8,395 bases of DNA. It comes from an uncultured Campylobacter sp. Lineage in GTDB: Bacteria > Campylobacterota > Campylobacteria > Campylobacterales > Campylobacteraceae. Position numbers and translations under genes: made by a program. Positions 5,323 through 8,395 of this stretch are shown here, in pieces. How positions within the stretch are numbered: the first letter of the stretch is position 1; the number at the start of each line of letters is the position of its first letter. The stretch lies in the NCBI RefSeq assembly GCF_937997595.1, contig NZ_CALKTS010000060.1, positions 1-8,395 of the forward strand, given 5' to 3'. The notes under the pieces are model-generated. The model searched no databases. It had not been told where the DNA came from and was given only the letters and a program-made list of their open reading frames with translations.

Positions 5323-5916
5323 TTATCTTTTACCTCTAAGATCATAAGAATAATACGAACGAGAAAAGCCCTCTACGCTGAACATAGCAAAAGCATTAAG
5401 TGCAAGAGCCGCTAAGCTGAGCAGTACCGTAGCAGGCAGCGAAAAACGCGCCAAAAATGCATTTGCAATAGCTGCAAGTACAAGCGCGATAAAGCAATAT
5501 GAAAATATCGCAACTCCACTAGTATCGGCAAGCTCCTGATAAAATCTATAAAAAAATAGAAACGATGCGATGAATCCCAATGCAAGTAGTATTTGAGCGA
5601 TGATGCCGCCCGCTAAAAATATAAATAACAATACGCCTATAAATATCGCCGCAAAGGCAATGGCTGCGTTACGCAAAAGACTGCGGCTTGCGGTAAGTTT
5701 AGAGATATTATAAATGCTAAAGATAAAAAGCACGAATGCCGCTGCGCTTAGTAGCACTCCTAATCCGCCGTAAATTCCTAATAGCAATAGCACCAGTTCG
5801 GCTATAGCTTTTAAGGCGCAGGCCGCGATGAAGGTGTATTTGATGAGTGCTACCTCTTTTTCTTGAGGGTTTGAGGGTTGCTGGTCTTGAGTGTGCAGGT
5901 AGTCGTTTAAGTCCAT
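5323..5916 (-). CDS. Hypothetical six-helix membrane protein
   Basis: I do not recognise a family for this 197-residue protein. A polar N-terminus rich in Asp, Gln and Pro (MDLNDYLHTQDQQPSNPQEKE) is followed by about six hydrophobic helices (near 24-46, 48-70, 83-101, 103-121, 133-154, 158-180) and a short tyrosine/arginine-rich tail (SRSYYSYDLRGKR). It is an inner-membrane protein with probably both ends in the cytoplasm. An upstream in-frame ATG at 5940 would add eight residues. I prefer ATG at 5916 because AAAGGAG (5922-5928) stands 5 nt before it and the likely -10 box (5942-5947) leaves no leader for the earlier start. It appears to be the first gene of the minus-strand group with the glycosidase-like protein. 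Confidence 0.75.
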   Translation of the reverse strand: MDLNDYLHTQDQQPSNPQEKEVALIKYTFIAACALKAIAELVLLLLGIYGGLGVLLSAAAFVLFIFSIYNISKLTASRSLLRNAAIAFAAIFIGVLLFIFLAGGIIAQILLALGFIASFLFFYRFYQELADTSGVAIFSYCFIALVLAAIANAFLARFSLPATVLLSLAALALNAFAMFSVEGFSRSYYSYDLRGKR

Positions 5917-5921
5917 GGTTG

Positions 5922-5928
5922 CTCCTTT
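5922..5928 (-). promoter_or_regulatory. Ribosome-binding site choosing start 5916
   Basis: Reading the minus strand, AAAGGAG is followed by CAACC and then ATG at 5916. The alternative ATG at 5940 has no comparable site, and the initiating messenger would begin at or after it. Confidence 0.7.
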
Positions 5929-5941
5929 AAAATTTAGCAAA

Positions 5942-5947
5942 AGTATA
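5942..5947 (-). promoter_or_regulatory. Probable promoter (-10 TATACT) of the minus-strand gene group
   Basis: On the minus strand the sequence GATATACTTTT carries TATACT, preceded by T-rich DNA (TTTTTTA and TTATTTTTAC) where Campylobacter sigma-70 promoters typically show periodic T tracts in place of a -35 box. Transcription would start near 5935, giving a leader of about 20 nt. The same 10 bases, GATATACTTT, occur at the nrdD promoter. Confidence 0.55.
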
Positions 5948-6142
5948 TCTAAAAAACGAATAGGTAAAAATAAATTTCAAAATTTAACGGCTCGCCGGCG
6001 GATATGTCGTATAAAGCAGGCGCCGCACAAAGGCGGGTAAATTTAATTAGGTAAATTTTAAAATTTAGATCGGAATTTCGGCGCTGGCGCGGCGAGCAAA
6101 TTTTAAGTGGGCTGTAAATTTAAAAAAGATGTGAGATAAAAT

Positions 6143-6185
6143 TTCGCGCAGATCTGCAAATTTAAAATCCGCAAATCCGCGCAAA
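6143..6185 (-). terminator. Terminator-like hairpin after rpsU
   Basis: On the minus strand TTTGCGCGGATTTGC (6185-6171) pairs with GCAGATCTGCGCGAA (6157-6143). This is a continuous 15-bp stem with three G·U pairs and a 13-nt AT-rich loop. It begins 3 nt past the rpsU stop and is followed by ATTTTATCTC and, further on, six T. The tail is less pure than in a textbook intrinsic terminator and the loop is large, but position and stem strength fit the end of the lipoprotein-rpsU transcript. Confidence 0.55.
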
Positions 6186-6188
6186 CCG

Positions 6189-6401
6189 CTACAAGCGTGA
6201 CTCGTAGCGACGTAGCGTGTAAAGACGTTTAAGCATCTTTTTGCGAGCTGAAATTTTTTGCTTTTTGCGGACTTCCGTCATCGGCTCAAAAAATCGTCTC
6301 GCGCGGACCTCGGTAACGACTAGGTTACGATCGGTCTGCTTCTTAAAGCGTCTGTAAGCTTCGTCAAATGATTCGTTCGGATATACCTTTACTCCAGGCA
6401 C
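6189..6401 (-). CDS. rpsU: Small ribosomal subunit protein bS21
   Basis: bS21 binds the 30S platform near the 3' end of 16S rRNA and supports translation initiation. The 70-residue product (PGVKVYPNESFDEAYRRFKKQ… to …LYTLRRYESRL) is full length for the family, with the conserved acidic/aromatic start, the central RARRFFEPMTEVRKKQ stretch and the basic ARKKMLKRL helix. Two in-frame GTG codons could start it, at 6410 and 6401. I choose 6401 because AAGGCGGTG (6416-6408) is a near-perfect Shine-Dalgarno sequence 6 nt before it, and the resulting M-PGVKV start matches relatives. The other start would use part of that same site. It lies 51 bp behind the lipoprotein gene on the same strand and may share its transcript. 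Confidence 0.96.
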   Translation of the reverse strand: MPGVKVYPNESFDEAYRRFKKQTDRNLVVTEVRARRFFEPMTEVRKKQKISARKKMLKRLYTLRRYESRL

Positions 6402-6407
6402 TTTCCT

Positions 6408-6416
6408 CACCGCCTT
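6408..6416 (-). promoter_or_regulatory. Extended Shine-Dalgarno sequence of rpsU
   Basis: AAGGCGGTG on the minus strand matches eight of nine bases of AAGGAGGTG, the full anti-Shine-Dalgarno complement, and ends 6 nt before GTG at 6401. It overlaps the alternative upstream GTG at 6410, which makes that start unlikely. Confidence 0.6.
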
Positions 6417-6452
6417 TCAAAAAAATAAATCGTAAGTTTAGCGAAAAATTCC

Positions 6453-7085
6453 TTAAATTTGCTTTTGAAGCGCTTTTTTATATTTCCACACGCTTTTGTT
6501 GTTGCGAGTATCTATCATCGAAAGCTCTAAAAGTAGGCTTTCGCTTGCTTGCGCGGTAGAATTTTTAGCTGCAGAATTTAAATTTTTTGATTTTTTAGAT
6601 CCTGCCTTACCGTCGTTTGCCACAGCGGGGCTTTGCGGTAAAATTTTACCTACCAAGATGTAATCCGGCGCGTAGATCGAGCCGCTTTCTACGACGTGAT
6701 AGCCACGGCTTACGCCATCGTTGCTAAATACGAGCTCATCTTTACTTGGAGCGTCTGTGACGACTGCTTTGCCTGAATGCAGCAGCGAAATTCTAATTTT
6801 TTTGCTCAAAAATTCCGCATCTACGCCGTGCGCGTTCGTCCCGTCTAGTGGCTCGATGCCGACGACGCTGAATCTACCGCCTTTTTTGCCGACTATGCGC
6901 TTCGAGAGTAGATCGGCGATGCTTTCGCCTGCAATGCGCTCCAGATATGCGTTTGGATATCCTGCGTGATCTATGCCTCCCGTAAGCGCCGAATTATCCG
7001 TGCTTTTAGAGCCTTTAAGCGCAGCACAGCCCGCTAAAAAGGCACACAGCAAGATCACGAAAAAACTTATTTTAAAATTTTTCAT
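6453..7085 (-). CDS. LpoB-like outer-membrane lipoprotein (putative penicillin-binding protein activator)
   Basis: The 210-residue product has a lipoprotein signal, MKNFKISFFVILLCAFLAGC, with lipobox LAGC and acylated Cys20. It should therefore be anchored in the outer membrane. After a flexible stretch, the domain follows the layout I know from LpoB (activator of PBP1b in peptidoglycan synthesis) and related lipoproteins. A helix with IADLLSKRI precedes strand FSVVGIEPLDG. A second helix, EFLSKKIRISLLHSGKAVVTDA (91-112), is followed by DYILVGKILPQSP (141-153) and the C-terminal pair LLLELSMIDTRNNKSVWKYKKALQK (184-208). A low-complexity Lys/Ser/Ala insert (about 155-182) sits between the last two strands. 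ATG at 7085 follows GGAA at 5 nt. It could belong to another lipoprotein family of the same fold, and I infer the PBP-activator role only from resemblance. Confidence 0.65.
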   Translation of the reverse strand: MKNFKISFFVILLCAFLAGCAALKGSKSTDNSALTGGIDHAGYPNAYLERIAGESIADLLSKRIVGKKGGRFSVVGIEPLDGTNAHGVDAEFLSKKIRISLLHSGKAVVTDAPSKDELVFSNDGVSRGYHVVESGSIYAPDYILVGKILPQSPAVANDGKAGSKKSKNLNSAAKNSTAQASESLLLELSMIDTRNNKSVWKYKKALQKQI

Positions 7086-7118
7086 AGCATTTCCAAATTT
7101 TATAAAATAAACTCCGCG

Positions 7119-7124
7119 ATTATA
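7119..7124 (-). promoter_or_regulatory. Probable promoter (-10 TATAAT) of the lipoprotein gene
   Basis: The minus strand has a consensus TATAAT 33 bp upstream of ATG 7085, giving a leader of roughly 25-27 nt. No clear -35 box is present. It may also drive rpsU downstream. Confidence 0.6.
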
Positions 7125-7214
7125 GCGAGATTTGGTTAAATTTCGTTTTTTATAAGCAAAATTTGTAACGGATATTCCGCTCGTTCCTTTAATTTTGAGT
7201 TAAAGATTCCTTGA

Positions 7215-7220
7215 TATACT
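7215..7220 (+). promoter_or_regulatory. Probable promoter (-10 TATACT) of nrdD
   Basis: TTGATATACTTT at 7211-7222 carries TATACT 36 bp before ATG 7257, predicting a leader near 30 nt. T-rich DNA lies upstream around 7185-7197. It is arranged back to back with the lipoprotein promoter at 7119-7124, about 90 bp away, so a shared regulator could bind between them, but I see no recognisable operator. Confidence 0.5.
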
Positions 7221-7256
7221 TTCTGTCAATTTATTCAGAAAATTCTCGGGGTGCTT

Positions 7257-8375
7257 ATGAAAAAAATCATTAAAAGAGACGGAAGTTTTCAAGAATTTCA
7301 ATCCTACAAAATAAAAGATGCTATCAAAAAGGCCTACAAAAGCGTCGGTACCGAGTTTGATGAAAAGGTCTTCGATAACGTAATGGGCGCGATCGTTTTC
7401 AAGGATAAGTTAAGCGTCGAAGATATCCAAGATCTCATCGAGAAAAAGCTCTTCGAAGCGGGCGATTTCGCCGTTTTGAAAAGCTTTATGATCTATCGCC
7501 ATACGCACAAGATGCAGCGTGAGCATATTTTGGGGCTTGAGGAGGATACGACCTATATCAACTGCACCCAGACGGTCAATGAATATATCAGCAAGCAGGA
7601 TTGGCGAATTTTGGCAAATTCCAATACCAGCTACTCAAACGCAGGCCTTATCAATAATACCGCCGGCAAGGTCATCGCAAACTACTGGCTAGATAAAATT
7701 TACTCTCGCGAGGAGGGCGCGGCGCACCGAAACGGAGACTATCATATCCACGATCTGGACTGCCTTACGGCGTATTGCGCGGGCTGGAGCTTGCGCGTGC
7801 TTCTAAACGAGGGCTTTAACGGCGTGCGCGGCAGGGTCGAGAGCAAGGCGCCGAAGCATTTCCGCGAAGCGCTGTATCAGATGGCAAATTTCCTTGGAAT
7901 TTTACAAAGCGAATGGGCGGGCGCACAGGCGTTTAGCAGCTTTGATACGTATCTGGCGCCATACGTTTTCCGCGATAAATTAAGCGACGATGAGGTCAAA
8001 AAGGCGATCACTAGCTTCGTGTTTAACCTAAACGTTCCGGCGCGCTGGGGTCAGAGCCCATTTACCAACGTCACCATCGATATGACCTGCCCGGATGATC
8101 TAAAAACGCAGATTCCTACGCATAACAACGAGCATCTATTTAAAAATTTACGCGACGAGGAGCTTTTGGCTGAGGCTAAAAGGCGCGGCAAGGACTCGCT
8201 CGAGGCTTTGACTTACGGCGATTTCGAGCCCGAGATGAACCGCATCGTGATTGCGTTTTACGATGTTTTAACTACGGGCGATAAGTGCGGTCAGCCCTTT
8301 ACCTTCCCGATTCCTACGGTAAATTTAACGGAGGAGTTTGATTGGGATACTCCTGCGGCCGATGCGGTTTTTTAA
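7257..8375 (+). CDS. nrdD: Anaerobic (class III) ribonucleoside-triphosphate reductase, interrupted by an in-frame TAA
   Basis: NrdD reduces ribonucleoside triphosphates to dNTPs without oxygen, using a glycyl radical installed by NrdG. An ATP-cone regulatory domain is clear at residues 1-90 (KKIIKRDGSFQEF… to …MIYRHTHK). The catalytic barrel begins after it, with HIHDLD…YCAGW (Cys174) and IDMTCPDD (Cys278), which I take as the two active-site cysteines. The C-terminal half, with the zinc site and glycyl-radical loop, would lie beyond the window. The frame ends at TAA 8373-8375 after 372 codons, whereas NrdD is normally about 700 residues. The same frame continues with NTAKVG, matching the family's E-x-TAK-x-G segment, so the TAA stands where Glu is expected. 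The gene is therefore a pseudogene, a sequencing error or recoded. I prefer ATG 7257 over GTG 7251 because GGGGTG lies just upstream. Confidence 0.85.
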   Translation: MKKIIKRDGSFQEFQSYKIKDAIKKAYKSVGTEFDEKVFDNVMGAIVFKDKLSVEDIQDLIEKKLFEAGDFAVLKSFMIYRHTHKMQREHILGLEEDTTYINCTQTVNEYISKQDWRILANSNTSYSNAGLINNTAGKVIANYWLDKIYSREEGAAHRNGDYHIHDLDCLTAYCAGWSLRVLLNEGFNGVRGRVESKAPKHFREALYQMANFLGILQSEWAGAQAFSSFDTYLAPYVFRDKLSDDEVKKAITSFVFNLNVPARWGQSPFTNVTIDMTCPDDLKTQIPTHNNEHLFKNLRDEELLAEAKRRGKDSLEALTYGDFEPEMNRIVIAFYDVLTTGDKCGQPFTFPIPTVNLTEEFDWDTPAADAVF

Positions 8376-8395
8376 AACACCGCTAAGGTAGGCTC

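Noticed and set aside
7200..7256. NrdR box upstream of nrdD
   Set aside because: TTGATATACTTT is loosely similar to half of an NrdR site, but no second box at the usual spacing is seen, and the sequence is better explained as a -10 region.
8373..8375. Selenocysteine or pyrrolysine recoding of the nrdD stop
   Set aside because: The codon is TAA, whereas selenocysteine uses TGA and pyrrolysine TAG, and the expected residue here is Glu.

Overview
The window looks like chromosomal DNA from a Campylobacter-type epsilonproteobacterium of fairly high GC for the genus. C. gracilis or a close oral relative is my guess, not a demonstrated identification. The reasons are the bS21 sequence (…PNESFDEAYRRFKKQ…RRYESRL), -10 boxes without clear -35 boxes, and intergenic DNA saturated with the word AAATTT and its variants. 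I see no transposase, integrase, phage gene, CRISPR array or rRNA gene. Most genes have recognisable housekeeping or transport families.

Layout. Bases 1-90 are the 3' end of an unidentified + strand gene. Bases 91-975 hold no credible gene: they contain a tRNA-like 3' end, several hairpins and a decayed ~13-bp repeat field built on AAAATTTCAARCC. A TSUP/TauE-type anion permease (976-1707, +) and the fluoride channel crcB (2063-2443, +) follow, separated by ~355 bp of repetitive leader DNA. Bases 2444-3030 are again non-coding, with competing hairpins and a 16-bp tandem repeat. Three minus-strand genes then run 5916 to 3031 in close order: a six-helix membrane protein, a secreted TIM-barrel glycosidase-like protein, and a membrane-anchored protein of unknown family. 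A second minus-strand pair is an LpoB-like outer-membrane lipoprotein (7085-6453) followed by rpsU (6401-6189), which ends in a strong hairpin. Divergent from the lipoprotein, nrdD (anaerobic class III ribonucleotide reductase) starts at 7257 and runs towards the right edge.

The most striking point is in nrdD. Its reading frame stops at a TAA (8373-8375) after 372 codons, about half the usual length. The same frame continues after the stop with the residues expected for the family (…VF[stop]NTAKVG). This looks like a single-codon nonsense change (GAA to TAA), a sequencing error or something rarer, not a natural end. The stop sits at the centre of a near-perfect 20-nt palindrome.

Functionally the window mixes unrelated tasks: anion and fluoride export, cell-wall synthesis support, translation, anaerobic dNTP supply, and an envelope cluster with a putative glycosidase. 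Apart from that three-gene cluster, I found no convincing evidence of a new multi-gene system. The oddities are mainly the nrdD stop, the crcB leader and the structured repeat-rich intergenic DNA.
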